Below the pieces are notes generated by a model, which was not told the DNA's origin, made no database searches, and saw only the letters and a program-made list of their open reading frames with translations. Made by a program: the position numbers and the translations under genes. This document shows, piece by piece, positions 10,846-22,861 of a stretch of 64,000 nucleotides of DNA. Numbering within the stretch: position 1 is the first letter of the stretch; each line of letters begins with the position of its first letter. Source of the stretch: Marsupella aquatica (lineage: Eukaryota; Marchantiophyta); assembly GCA_973895155.1 (NCBI GenBank), contig OZ316897.1:9672001-9736000 (forward strand), given 5' to 3'.

Positions 10846-11210
10846 CTGCACATAAGCCAAACAATGTTGATAAGAGAATAGAGACAAAGTGCTTAATTCT
10901 AAAAAATGAATGCAAAAAGACCAAAATAAATCTATGTGACCAAAGTGAACATCAAAGCCAAAGTTTGAGCCCTTCAAACTTAGCCTAAAAAGAACAAAAT
11001 TTAAGACTCCACCATCCACTTTTAGACCCTAAACTACCAACCAAAATGATTTAAGAGAAGTTTGTCCCACTTATAGTAACATTAATATTCCAATCTAAGC
11101 AAGAATGTCCAAAACACCAAACAAACCATCCATGTTTACTGCACTGGAAGGATAACATTCCCAAGTGAATATTTGAGTTAAGTTTACATAAACCACACCC
11201 AGTCTAACAT
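10846..11210. other. stretch upstream of the dioxygenase-like ORF, possible intron
   Basis: On the minus strand this is T-rich and would be the intron 5' of the acceptor at 10845. A frame at 10636-11019 crosses it but shows no family motif. No start exon was identified. Confidence 0.35.
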
Positions 11211-12060
11211 TGATGGAAATCTTGATAGAGAAATTCTGGAGCTATGGACAAATGATTATCATAACCATCATGTTTTTGGAGAACAACAAAAATTGAATGG
11301 CCATCATAGCAATGGACATCATAGCAAGCGTCACACAATCCACCCCCAAAAATATTGATGGACAATCTTGATAGGGAAATTTCAAAGCCATGGTCAAATT
11401 GTTGCTGACCACAAGGATCCGCAGACATCTAAGCCATGGTCAACAAATCCCTTACCATAACCATCATGCTTATGAAGGACAATGGACAAATTGAATAACA
11501 TCACAATGAGGGTAACACTATCCATCCCCAAAAAATTGATGGACAATCTTGATAGGGAAATTTCGAAGCCATGGTCAAATTGTTGCTAACCACAAGGATC
11601 TGCAAACATCTAAGCCATGATCAACAAATGCCTTACCATAACCATCATACTTTTGCAAGACAATGGTGACAAATTGAATGAACATAAGGGCAAGGGTCAC
11701 ACTAACCACCCCCACAAAATTGATGGATAATCTTGATAGGAAAATTACGAAGCCATGGTCAAATTGTTGCTAACCACAAGGATCCGCAAACATCTAAACC
11801 ATGGTCAACAAATGCCTTACCATAACCATCATACTTTTGCAAGACAATGGTGACAAATTGAATGAACATCAGGGCAAGGGTCACACTAACCACCCCCACA
11901 AAATTGATGGATAATCTTGATAGGAAAATTACGAAGCCATGGTCAAATTGTTGCTAACCACAAGGATTCACAGACATCTAAGCCATGGTCAACCAATTCC
12001 TTACCATATTAACCGTCATGCTATTATAGGACAATGGACAAATTGAATGAATATACCATA
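11211..12060. repeat. tandem array, unit about 181-184 bp
   Basis: The phrase ttgatgga-aatcttgatag recurs near 11211 (degenerate), 11356, 11537, 11721 and 11905, giving steps of 181, 184 and 184 bp. Each unit holds CCATGGTCAAATTGTTGCT and, about 45 bp on, CCATGGTCAACAAATGCC, a shorter internal echo. The units starting near 11537 and 11721 are almost identical over most of their length, indicating recent duplication. The array lies about 370 bp from the acceptor of the dioxygenase-like ORF. No coding potential. Confidence 0.88.
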
Positions 12061-15000
12061 AGCATCATTCACTAATGCCACATAACCTTTTGAATATCAA
12101 AGTCTAGACTTCAAGGCTGAAAATCATTTCATTATACCATTGGTTTTATGGCAAACAATCTTGAATACCTTATGCAATACATTCCCAACATAACTCTACT
12201 ACATTATTTGCAAACAATGTGAAAGACTACCTTTGCACTAGAAGCCAAAATCAAAATTCTATAAGAAAATAGTTTGTATTGAGTTACCTACCTGGTTTGT
12301 AAATTGATTAGCCATGAAAAAATGTGGTAACACAACCTACATCAACATTTCAAAATGGTCAGCAAAAGTACATTAGATCAGACTAAGAGCTTCAATAAAT
12401 GTCATGACAACATTGGAGGGTTGTAAAAAATTCAGGTTTCTTTGATATCTAGTATACAATGCGAGCTTTGTCTATATTGTGTCTAAGCTTTAATGGGATA
12501 TTGATCATATGAATGGTGGACAGATCTTACTTGGCTTGTATAAAGTACATAGTATTATGATTGTGGAGAAGTGCACTCATTAAGAATACTTAGATAACTT
12601 TACCAAATGAATATAAAATGTTAACTGGACATATAATAGCTAGTTTTGCATTGCTAAAGAGCGTTCCAATATTGCAACATATTTGGATATCCAAGTAATC
12701 AAAATATTTTTCATATCCAACATCAAGAATAACATCACACAAAATCAAGGACATGTAATATCAAGAATACTGAACATCAAGAATAAGAAACATCAAGGAT
12801 AAGAAATATCAAGAATCCATAACATGAAGAATATGGCATATGAAGAATAAAACATTACACCAAGAACGAGGGATTTGCTTGATCAAACCCCAAAATGAAA
12901 TTGACATGCTATTTGGTCAGACCCCTGAGTGATGCAGACCATTGATTGACCTTGAATCAATGTACACAAAACTTCAGCGGTCCTATCAAGTACGGAAATT
13001 CAATGTGGGATATGATCATGCAAATCCCTCCACCAGGAATACATAATTGGACAGCCAGGTTGCAGGCAAGGCTTTTCTAGTCCAATCCTTCCATAAGTTG
13101 TATTAATCTTCTTCTTGTCTAGTTTGTGAATCAAAAGGACCCAGCCCTTTTAAAGAGTGACTCTCTACTGATTTAAATGAATTTTTATTATCAAGTGGTT
13201 CAACCCTAAACAATTTATGGTCCTAAGTTGCCTAAGGCAGAGGAATAATCAAATCCCGTGAAACAGGTTGATAAGGAGAAAGATAGACCAAAGCAGGACA
13301 CTGACCAGACTAGCTTATGGAGAAATGCCTCCAGGTATCTAAACATAAATTTCTAAATCTTTGGTTGTTTTTTGGAACTGAAATCTCACAGAAAAGGAGA
13401 CTAAAATAGGCCAGTACAATATCAGGGGGGCTCAAGTCCACAACAAACCCTGACAACCAGACACATTTATGAGCCATCCCAATCAAGGGACAAAAGGCCC
13501 AGAATCCAAAAGAATCCCCCCTGCCCCCCCCCAACTTCTCTACCGCAACAGAAATCTAAAACACCAAAGAATACAACCTACAAGCTCAAATCCCACCCAC
13601 CCCTAAAAAAACCTAGGAGCCATCCCACATGTAAGAGGATGCAGTAAATCAAGCCCAACCTAATCAAACCAAATAAGAGGAGAACAAGCTGACATGGATG
13701 TATTTCCTAAAGGACAGTTTAACTGTTTTCACCAATGGATAGCCGCACTAGGGCGGATCAAAATGCCTACACAACATACAACCCCCACAGACCTCAAAAA
13801 TATTAGGTCCGAGGGAAAGAAGCAACCCAACATGCCCCAAAGCACCAAGGGAAGGGAGAACTAATCCAACTCTTACCATAACCCTGATCAACCACTCCCT
13901 TTTAAGTCAAGATGCCTCCAGACTAGGGCTACAGAACAACACAACAACCCCAAAGGGAATCCGAGGCTTCCCAAGCATAGCAGCAGAAGGCTGAGGGAAC
14001 TGGCAGACATTGGGCCAGTGTGGGTATGAAGATAGCAATGCGTGCTCCATCCATGAGACCCCGATCCCCAGCCTCAATGAATTCTAGTTCAACCGAGCTC
14101 CAATGACACAATTGTGCAAATTAAGCCTCAATTTTCATGACGTACTATCCGCAGTTGGCTCCACACGAAACCAAGATCAAAGTAGGATTCAAACTCGGCT
14201 GGATTCAGGTGGTTCGGTGATAGGAGAAAAGGGTGGGCACCCAAGTTTTTCAGAGGGCAATGTGCAGAAGGGGAGACTTCACTATAATTTGCAAGTTATT
14301 TGTACATACAACAGATCACTGCAAAGCAGGAGACTAGCAAAAACAACGTAACCTTTTCACTTTCTTGCTATTGAGAATACATTATCGCTGGACATATTCG
14401 TGATGAATATGATAAGAACTGTCAGCATGAAACTAACGATAACAACTACTGGCTCTAAACAAATCTACAAACATTTGATCAATCATTGGAACACCTTCAA
14501 CAATAATTGACAGACAGCGTCTCATGTACAAGAGCAAGTGGGAGGCAGTGCATGTGCCAAAGGATGCAGCGATTTTGACTGCATTAGGTTTCCAGTTTAG
14601 AGATCACAGCAACGGTAGCAGGTTTTGGAGCCTAGCACACGCACAGAGGCCCATGTCCATGGCAACAGCTTTGGAGCCCAGCGGACTGATGAATCTCCAT
14701 GGCTATGGCAGCTCGTGAGTGTGGTCCTGTACACTCACAAGCCCCTCGACGAGACCCCGCATAGCTAAGGGGCATTCCGCTAACATTCCCACTGAGTCAG
14801 AAAAGTAACTCTGGCACTTTTTGGCAGACACTCAACGGAGCCTGGTTGGGGCTACGGGCTCTGGCTGGGACTCAGGATCCGAGCCTTTGCTGGGCACCTC
14901 TAGACAGAATGACTGACCAATACTTGGCTTTAGTGGTATTTATATGGACAGTGGCGATTTAAAGAAATCAATGGTGCCCAATGTAAAACTAAATCTGGAA

Positions 15001-15990
15001 ATAAATTTCAAATTTTATTTTTTTTAACTTTGATTTATTCCCCACGGATGTGGGGACCAAGCAGGCCAAAGGCAACAGCCAAAAGAGGCAAAGGGAAAAA
15101 AAACAGCCATATCAGAGAGTGTTGTTGTATAGGATGATACCCTCTCTAATAGTAGGCCAGTATCAGGCCTTGCAATTCACATCTTAAGGCGTACAGAGAA
15201 AAGCATGATCAGAGTCAATGGACCATGTACAGCCTGCTAAACACCTAATAGGTTCCGTAGCAGTTCATCACATGCTGACAACGTCTCCAGCCTATATCAA
15301 CCAGTATGTGATGAAAGAAACCCCAAAGAACCTGGTTGTCTCCTTTTCAGGCATCACAACAGCACCCACCAAGCACGTGTGTTTTCTATGGATCCAGACG
15401 TGGCTGCCGCTGCTATCAGTTGATCAAGAGTGTCAGACATTGTAGAGATGATCTGGCCAAAGATAAGTTTCTTCTTCCTGGTCAAATCAATGGTCTGACC
15501 ATTCCTGGAAATCCAGATACTCTAGAGAATAGTGTCAAGAAAATCAAGTGATTCTAAGGAGGGAACGGACTTGGCTTAGCCTTTACTGCAAGCAGCATAG
15601 GGGATGCTACATAGCACCTCTCAGGTTAGAAAGTAGCCCTCCAAAACAATGAGTAAATGTGACTGAATCCCCTCCACCATTGTCAGCAATGAAGTAGTCA
15701 TTTCCACGAGGTATCACCATAAGCCAGCATCAAGGTAAAGTCTAATTGAGAGAGTTGCAGCATCTAGAGACCAAAAGCTCACTACCACAAGTGATTCTTG
15801 TTGGGCTTAACAATGCCATACTCTTTAGCTCCTCTTTGTGCAAATAGCACCGGTTCTCAGTATCGGGTCTTATCTCCTCTAGCCTTGACTAACAATAATG
15901 TCAAGCCAGCGATAGAATTTTGGTCTGCTCCAAACACAAAGCCACAAAGGAGAGTCTGACTCTAGTCAACCAACATAGGCTCAAAGTCCA
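12061..15990. other. non-coding stretch with short simple repeats
   Basis: No convincing gene. At 12715-12860 an irregular short repeat of the type acatcaagaataag occurs about seven times. A C-rich run lies at 13518-13533. Frames at 14103-14351, 14524-14718 and 15218-15551 have no recognisable motif. A repeat-like phrase (gtggcgatttaaagaaatcaatggtgcc) at 14950 recalls the flanks of the unknown ORF family. Confidence 0.4.
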
Positions 15991-17210
15991 CTAAGCCGAA
16001 TAGAAACTTCCAATAAGCAGCACCTTGGTGAATTCCTCACGTGTCCAAATGTCACAGTCTAGCAGAGACGCAAGGATAACAGAGATCCAACATCCCAGTG
16101 AGAACAACGCAATAGCAGCTACATATCCTCCGACATCCACAACATCCAAGCAAATCCCAGCCAACTTGCAAATCTCCTTCTTTGGCATCATTGATCTGCT
16201 CCTTCGCGCTCTCACAAGCTACGCCCAATGGAATCACCAGTGTCTTGGCAATGTCCATTCTGGCCACAACCAGTCTTGCTCCAACTCAGCCTTCCACCAA
16301 GTTCACAAAGCATAAACGCTCTCCCCTCAAGGACCCAAAGCTCTGCTAGCATTGAACCTTCTTCAAATTCAATCACCCGGGCTGCAATCTTGGACCACTC
16401 ACATAGCTCGACCACCCCAAGGGGAAGCACGTACCCTGCTCTGAACTCAGGGCAAAATCTTGTAAGGCCCAAAAATGACTCCCTCCACACACAAATTAAT
16501 GCACCTCAAGGGTAGGTCATTCCGGCTCAAAACTTAGTACACCTGGTGCCACAATCTTGAGTCCCATCACCAAAACAGAAGAAAGTAAACCCTAAAGTCC
16601 TTGCACACTTAACAACCCCCATTACCCGCAGCTGAACTCAGCGAGAAGGAAGACATTTCTCCGAGTCCTTCCTTCAATCATTCAACCCCCTTCACAGAGA
16701 GCTCACATTCCAGCAAACTCAATTTCTGGATCCCTGCAAAAGCTGACAAGAGCTCTAGCCCAAGTTGACATCCTGAGTTCCATCTCCCCAACAAAGACTA
16801 ATAGTAACTCGTTCAGATTCATGAACGAGTGTGCATCTCCATTCGGCAGCAGCATGAGCCCCCCCCGTTTCACTTCACTTATAAACACCAAAAACCAACA
16901 AAGCCCTCTTGAATCCATGTAATCGTAGACAGCCTCAATGTCCAGTCGATCAGCAACAGAATATTGCAAGCCATCTTGATTTGTATATAAAAAACTTTTG
17001 TTTGAGCCATTTGTAGTAACAAGAAGCACAAATTCCAAGAGCTCTGTTTCTCAGCATTCCAATGCCAAAAAACAATTCTATGCGTTCACCCAAAAGCAAA
17101 TCCTCAAGCGATCCTGGAGCAATCCTCAGAAGTGTCCTGACAGACAGCAAAAGTTCTTTCATAGCCCATGGCAGTCCACGGCCATCAAAGCTAAACCCCA
17201 CACTTTCCAA
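15991..17210 (-). pseudogene. decayed minus-strand coding remnants, unknown family
   Basis: Four minus-strand frames (16950-17210, 16703-17038, 16212-16490, 15991-16215) follow one another in changing phases and have Leu/Glu-rich, protein-like composition, for example GLPWAMKELLLSVRTLL, MLAELWVLEGRAFMLCELGG and LNELLLVFVGEMELR. Several stops and phase changes break them. The block lies downstream, on the same strand, of the second copy of the unknown ORF family at 18.3 kb and may be a later part of the same element. The first copy at 5.2 kb has no such block behind it. I do not recognise a domain. Confidence 0.35.
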
Positions 17211-18328
17211 TGTTCAGTTCACACAGCTCCCACAGCTCCGCCTAGATCTAAACAATTGCATTATGGCATATTGCTTCAAGACAAGACGCATATCCCAACG
17301 AGAATTCATTGAACTTGTTACCAACTTCAATCCAACTGCACGCAATCATGACCCAAACTCCTCTCGTATGCAACAAAGTGCATGAAAGACCCATTCTAAA
17401 AATATTGTGTTACATCACCGCCCACTCCAAGCCAAGATTCCTCTGCTGCTGCTAGAGTCCTCCCCTCCTAGTCATAAGCACTGAGCAGTGCCAAAAAAGG
17501 AAAACAGAGAATGCAAAGCTAATCTGTTCCCACTCCCTTGCTACCAAGACCCCTCATTGGACCTCATCTTCTCCTTATCTTGATCGATCAGTCATCCACC
17601 GACCCTAAGGTGATTAAAGTTACAACCAATGCTTTCTTCCCAAGCAGTAGTTGACAGGAAGAAAGTAACACAAGGCATCAACAATCCATTGTAAACGGGA
17701 TCCCAGTTGATAGCAGCGCCCAACACCAGGATCAAAAATCAGCAAGCCCCATTGACAATGAGATAATTACTCCATGTAGCATTGCACCAGACTACTCAAT
17801 ACCCCCAAAATGTTTAAAAGCCATTGTCAATCACCAGCGCTTGCCCTAAACAAATTCCACCCTGTGCAAACCAAAGTTCTTCCTCTACCATAAGAGCTCA
17901 ACATCTCACAGTCAATTCATCTCATTCCAGAGTTTTCAGTGCTTCCACGCACGATCCCGACTCTGTCCTCAAAAATTCAGCAGATAATAAATGTGCTACC
18001 ATAGTCCATAGTAAGTCCATGCCCATCCCAACGCTGGGGAAGAGCTCTCAAAAGCCGCCCAGCACATCTGCAGATTAATATTTTCTCCAAACAGATTTTT
18101 CAACGCTCTCCTTCAAAAGCAAACAACTGAGAGATTTCATCTCTCAATTCAGTAAGTAGAGGCAGAAGCAATGTGCCAACAATAGATCATCGGAAGCCAA
18201 GCGAAAGACCAGCCATCGAGCTCTCACAGCTCAAACTCAACACTTCCATACTTCATGTATTGGTGAACAATCTGAAATTAATAAAGGTGTCCGAAGGAGA
18301 AACAATGGTGCCTCGAGTAAAATGAATC
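17211..18328. other. non-coding or fully decayed stretch
   Basis: C- and A-rich plus strand with short open frames on both strands but no motif. Minus-strand fragments such as RELFPSVGMGMDLLW near 18050 resemble KELLLSVRTLL in the neighbouring remnant, hinting at an old internal duplication. Not strong enough for a gene call. Confidence 0.3.
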
Positions 18329-18646
18329 TCAAATGGAGTCTTTTCGGCAATCAATTGGTGGAGGTTTGGGAACCAACAGAGGAAGTCGTGCAACCCAACC
18401 AAGTGACTTCCTACCCTTGGAGGTCTTACCAAACTGCTGGTTGGCTCGGAGTTGCCTTCGAGTCTTAATAAGAAGCCGAATATGTCGTTCTCGGATGGGA
18501 ACTCCATCAGGACTGATCCAAGTAGAATAAAAATCAGGCCATGGGTGATTTGGATCAGGGAAAGGAAGTGATGGAATCACATGGGAGCAATGATAAACCC
18601 AGTTCCATATGTCAGAAGCAACTAAGGTATCTCGATAACCTTCAAC
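18329..18646 (-). pseudogene. unknown repetitive ORF family, copy 2 (C-terminal part)
   Basis: This frame matches the last about 105 residues of the ORF at 5231-7456: RDTLVASDIWNWVYHC, LPFPDPNHPWP, SPDGVPIRERHIRLLI, NQQFGKTSKGRKSLGWVA. Identity by eye is about two thirds, so the copies are old relatives. Homology ends near 18640. Exactly there the minus strand reads a T-rich tract and CTTCTTTTAG, a good splice acceptor, so this may instead be a last exon. No upstream exon was found; I rate it a truncated copy. Confidence 0.55.
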
Positions 18647-20860
18647 CTAAAAGAAGAAAAATACCAAAACCTTCAAAATGAAAGAATAAAGAGACGATAA
18701 GCTTCAATCTGAGAGAAGAAAGAGACGTGAACCTGCTAACTGAAAGAAGAAACGGAGAGGTGAGTAACAATGAGCGACTCAGAGAGCAACATTTGGAAGT
18801 TAGCTGCGCGTTTGTTCAGTACGATCTTAAATGTATGGTGCGCGTTACACCTATCTAATGAGTTGTCTGATGCTCTATATGGATCGACAAGATGGATTTG
18901 AAAGAACAAAGAAAATCACAACCTCTAGTCATCACAGTTTCCTGTTAGAAGAGGTGATCGGCGAGAAAGTAATCCAATGAAACCAGATCAAAAATTGTGC
19001 ATGTGAAATCAAACAACGAAGAGGAGTCAGATAGAAGGTCAGAAATGAGAATAAGCCCCACTGGTTCATGGTGAAGTCTTCAAGAATTGCTACAAGTAGC
19101 GGGGAAGAGTTTCGAATCCAACAGTGGGAGCTCTTTCAAGTTCTCATGAGTAAATGTAGAGAGAGCGAAAAATACTAACCAGATGTACATCCAGAGGAAA
19201 GTCAGTGACAGGCCAAATAGCATCCACCACAAGTGGCCCGATAGTAATTTTGGTCACGACCGTCCATAACATCTACATGAATCCAGTCTCAGCCGGCATC
19301 ATCTACGGCCTTAATCTGCAAAGAATTTTTGTCCTCGACGGCATGCACATTTGTTGGAACAACCCAAAAACAACGGTCCTCCACATAGAGGATAAATTTG
19401 AAGCCTAATAATTCAACTACTGAGACATTCGGGAAGGATTGCTCTATTCCATTGTGTGCACAATGTGGTATGTACCTCAAGGTTTATGGGGCTGATCGAA
19501 CAGTGCCCCTAGGATTCACCACGAACTCAAGTCGAGACAAGTAAACTGCCCGGGACGGTGAGTCCAGTGGAAGCAACTGCGGGGCGCCTAACATTGCGCC
19601 GGCCGCAGCTGCGATATGGACCCACGGAGGGGCAATGGCAATAGTCATAACAGAGTGATCCAAATGACTCCATGCCAGTTGGAGTCATTGAAAATGATGT
19701 GGAGTCTTACAAAATGACCGGGGTTGCACAAGTCATAAGTAGTTGGGTCATAATTGACCCCGTTTTCTACTAGTGATGGGACCTCTTTTGTTTATTCTTT
19801 TGTACTTCGTTTGACACTTTTCTATAAAAAGTTTATATATGTACTCTTAAAATTTTTATAAAATTTTATTAAAAAAAAGTAGAAAGATGTAGCTACGGTA
19901 ATGCCATTTTCATTAGATGCATTTGAAGTGAGCAAAGTGTCAAAAAAATTGTGTTGCCTCAAAGCTCAATTGTTTTTCTTTTTTCCCAATATTGCTCATC
20001 ATAAATTTATTTTTTGGGCCTTTGTGTGCAACTTGGTTTTGAGGAAAACATAAAAATAACACTTACTCCCACAATTCATACACTGGGTGTCTTCAGTAGA
20101 GCGAAATCTGACAAGGGCAAATAAATTCCAAATTTTGTGGAAGGCCCATGGCCCAAGATATGTCATGAAAATTCTTGTTTGGACTTACCAGGGGGCCTCT
20201 GCATTTTTCTGGACTCAACAGTCTAATTAATCCGTGGACCCCCATGTTCATCCAAGGAATGTTTGTGTGATTAAGTGAAATCAATTTTCATCAAGGCGGT
20301 AACCAACGGTTTTGAGTCTCCCGATGGTGTTGGTGTGTGCTCGTACTAAAACAAATGCTCAAAAGATAGAGATTAATCAAACAGAAGGTTGAATGTGGAG
20401 GAATTGAGTTTTCTTATAGGTTTTGCTTACACATTGGAGAAATAATCTTTCAACCATTCTTGATTGATTGTTTGTGAGTTACATTGAGCATTACCGCCAC
20501 AAGACAGACTAGAGCACAACACTCAGTTGTTGGCAAAAGAGCGCTGGTCAATTTGGTGGGAAGAATGTTCACACAAAACGAACGAGCCATCATTTCAAAC
20601 AAAGGATTTGTAGTTATTTTTATTTAAGAAAGCTATGGTGTGAGGGGAAGACCAACAATTGTTTCTTTGACATAGAGGCTGCACTTGGCATCAACCTGTG
20701 TTCAGAGTGAGCTTTAGTTGAAGACTATCTAAGAGATGCGAACAGTTCAAGTCGGGAAGCAAGCATTGTGGACAAGCGATGGTGACGTAATCAAAGAAAT
20801 CAATTTGTAGCGGCTAAATTTGTGACGGTGACGAGATTGTGATATCTCTTAATCGAGAAA
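18647..20860. other. non-coding stretch
   Basis: No supported gene. A perfect 10-bp inverted repeat (AATGACTCCA / TGGAGTCATT) with a 7-base loop sits at 19663-19689. The frames at 19205-19480 and 20093-20284 carry no motif. Confidence 0.4.
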
Positions 20861-20869
20861 GGGTTTCCA

Positions 20870-21350
20870 ATGAGCCTCAAATTGACAAATTTTGTCAAGT
20901 TCCATATGAGTTTTTGAATATCTTTGCCTTTCCAATGAGTGTTAGTATAAGAAATTTTGATTATGAGTTCATAAATTCTTTTAGCTTTCTAATATGAGTC
21001 TGACATTTACAAATTTTATGTCAAATTTTGTCACGGTGCTCAAGAGATCAGGAGGTTTTCAATCTTTTTAGCTTTCTAATGTGTGACATTGAGATTATTT
21101 GTCAAGAAATTTAGGGAGATCATGAGTATCTAAATTTCTCTAACTTTCCAATGAACCTAACATTGATAGATTTTGTCAAGTACTAAGGAGATGATGAGTT
21201 TTTAAATTTACTCTAGCTTTCCAATGAGTGACATTGAGAGATTTTATCAAGACATTACTAAAGATATCACGAGTTTCTAAATCTTGATCTTGAATTTTCT
21301 AATGAATCAAACATTGGAAAATTTTATCAAGTACTAAGGAGATTTATTAT
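20870..21350. repeat. degenerate repeats of about 80-100 bp
   Basis: About six diverged units of the pattern TTTCCAATGAG--ACATTGA-AGATTTTGTCAAGTACTAAGGAGAT--TGAGTTT are strung together. The same unit appears about three times at 50395-50620, in the same orientation. AT-rich and non-coding. It is an old tandem family present at two places 29 kb apart. Confidence 0.65.
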
Positions 21351-21552
21351 TTAGTTTTACAATGTGAAGCCAAATGGGTTTTAATTATGTACATTTCTAT
21401 CGATTGATTTTTTCAAACTTGTAAACAATTAAAAAAATAGAAACATTTTGATATAAAACACTGATATATCTTTGACAAACATCAAAATGGTAACTTTGTT
21501 TTACTAAATGACATCTCTTCCTTTGTATTTTGGTTTTTTTTATGTTTAGTAT

Positions 21553-21712
21553 TTACGGCATGGTGCCCCAAAAATTACGTTGCTTTTGCCACAAACAGGA
21601 ATGTGCACGTTTGTTATTGTTAAAAGTATGATCATTCCTGTTTGTGGCTAGTTGTGATGATGTGGTGCAACCTCATGGCAGAGAATTTGCAAGAGACCCC
21701 TAATGGGGGTCC
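21553..21712 (-). repeat. dispersed repeat, copy A (inverted)
   Basis: On the minus strand it begins GGACCCCCATTAGGGGTC and ends GCACCATGCCGTAAA. The same element occurs at 34560-34725 and 49891-50051 on the plus strand. The start is a near-palindrome (GACCCC-CATTA-GGGGTC), and CCACAAACAGG and ATTC-TGTTTGTGGCA lie inside. No ORF. The class (MITE, SINE or LTR fragment) is not clear. Confidence 0.65.
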
Positions 21713-22860
21713 CTAACAAGATGCCATTGGGACTTAACCGGGCCCCTATTGTTGTCAACAGTCGCCCGGTTCTTATCCGGGCTTTGTAAGAGCTTGGCTC
21801 ACTATTTTACAAGAACATCACCTCACCACACAATACAGTGCAGTTGGGAGCAAAATAATGGCAATTCAGCTAAGGCCCCTCAAATAGCAGCAACATCAAG
21901 TGTAAGGGAGGGAGCACCGGAACTTGCACACAGCAAATGTGGGGGAGGGAGAGGGAGATCCCAACATTGTGCGGCAATGTTGAACATCGCAAGGGAGGGA
22001 AGGAAGCATTGATCAAAAACACCTCGATCAGGCATTCCAGATTAGAAAGCAAGCAAGAGGAAGGATTGAAAGAATTTTCTGGCAGTAGAAGGATTATCCA
22101 GTACTGATTATCATGTTCTTGAGAATTTAAATTTTGCCTTGCCTCATCAACCGGGCTCATCAATGCCAGATATCAGACTGAGAGATTAGTTTTGTGTGGT
22201 GAAAAATTTGTAGCACAGTAGTAAAGTTTGGGTCAGTGGGCACTGGTCCCCTTATGTCAATCCCCAACTGTGGACTGTAGTGGAGCATTGGAGGGAAACC
22301 AGCCGGATATTTTCTGCTTCGGACAGTAGCTATGACTATTTGTGACAGTAATCATGGTGCCATTGAAATACAAAGGGTGCCTTTCAGGTGTCACTACATT
22401 CTGGAATTTTGACAATTGCACCATAGCAAGCCTCAAGCAAATCAAAGAAGAAGTTGTGTCAAAACAAAAATTGAGTATACCATAAGCTAGTATTGGTACC
22501 TTGGAGGTGCCAACTCTTCAGTCACTCTATGACACATAGTGCAATCCAATCAGCCTGCCATCCACAATACAGCGCCTTCGTTACAGAGCATAGCAAACAC
22601 CCCACACCACACAACAATCCCAGTTCAGGCAGTGTTTACCTCCTTTCACTTCCTTATTCAAAAAATTGGCGCTCTCGACTCTCCCTCCCGCGTTCAACCA
22701 TTCCTCCCAGGTGCCTTTCACATTCCATGGTGAACTCTTGCTCCTCCACCCTTCTACTAAAGTCTCAGCTTAAATCTATTGCGCATGCCTACTATGAAAC
22801 ACTCACTCAGAATGTATTGTGCATGGTTTCTTGCGTCAAGAGGCTCCCACAAGATCTCGA
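21713..22860. other. non-coding stretch
   Basis: Frames at 21749-22012 and 22493-22885 lack known motifs and splice context. Nothing else supportable. Confidence 0.35.
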
Positions 22861-22861
22861 G

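Noticed and set aside
17062-17385. 107-codon plus-strand frame opposite the decayed block
   Set aside because: Ser/Asn/Pro-rich antisense by-product; the minus strand has the more protein-like composition.
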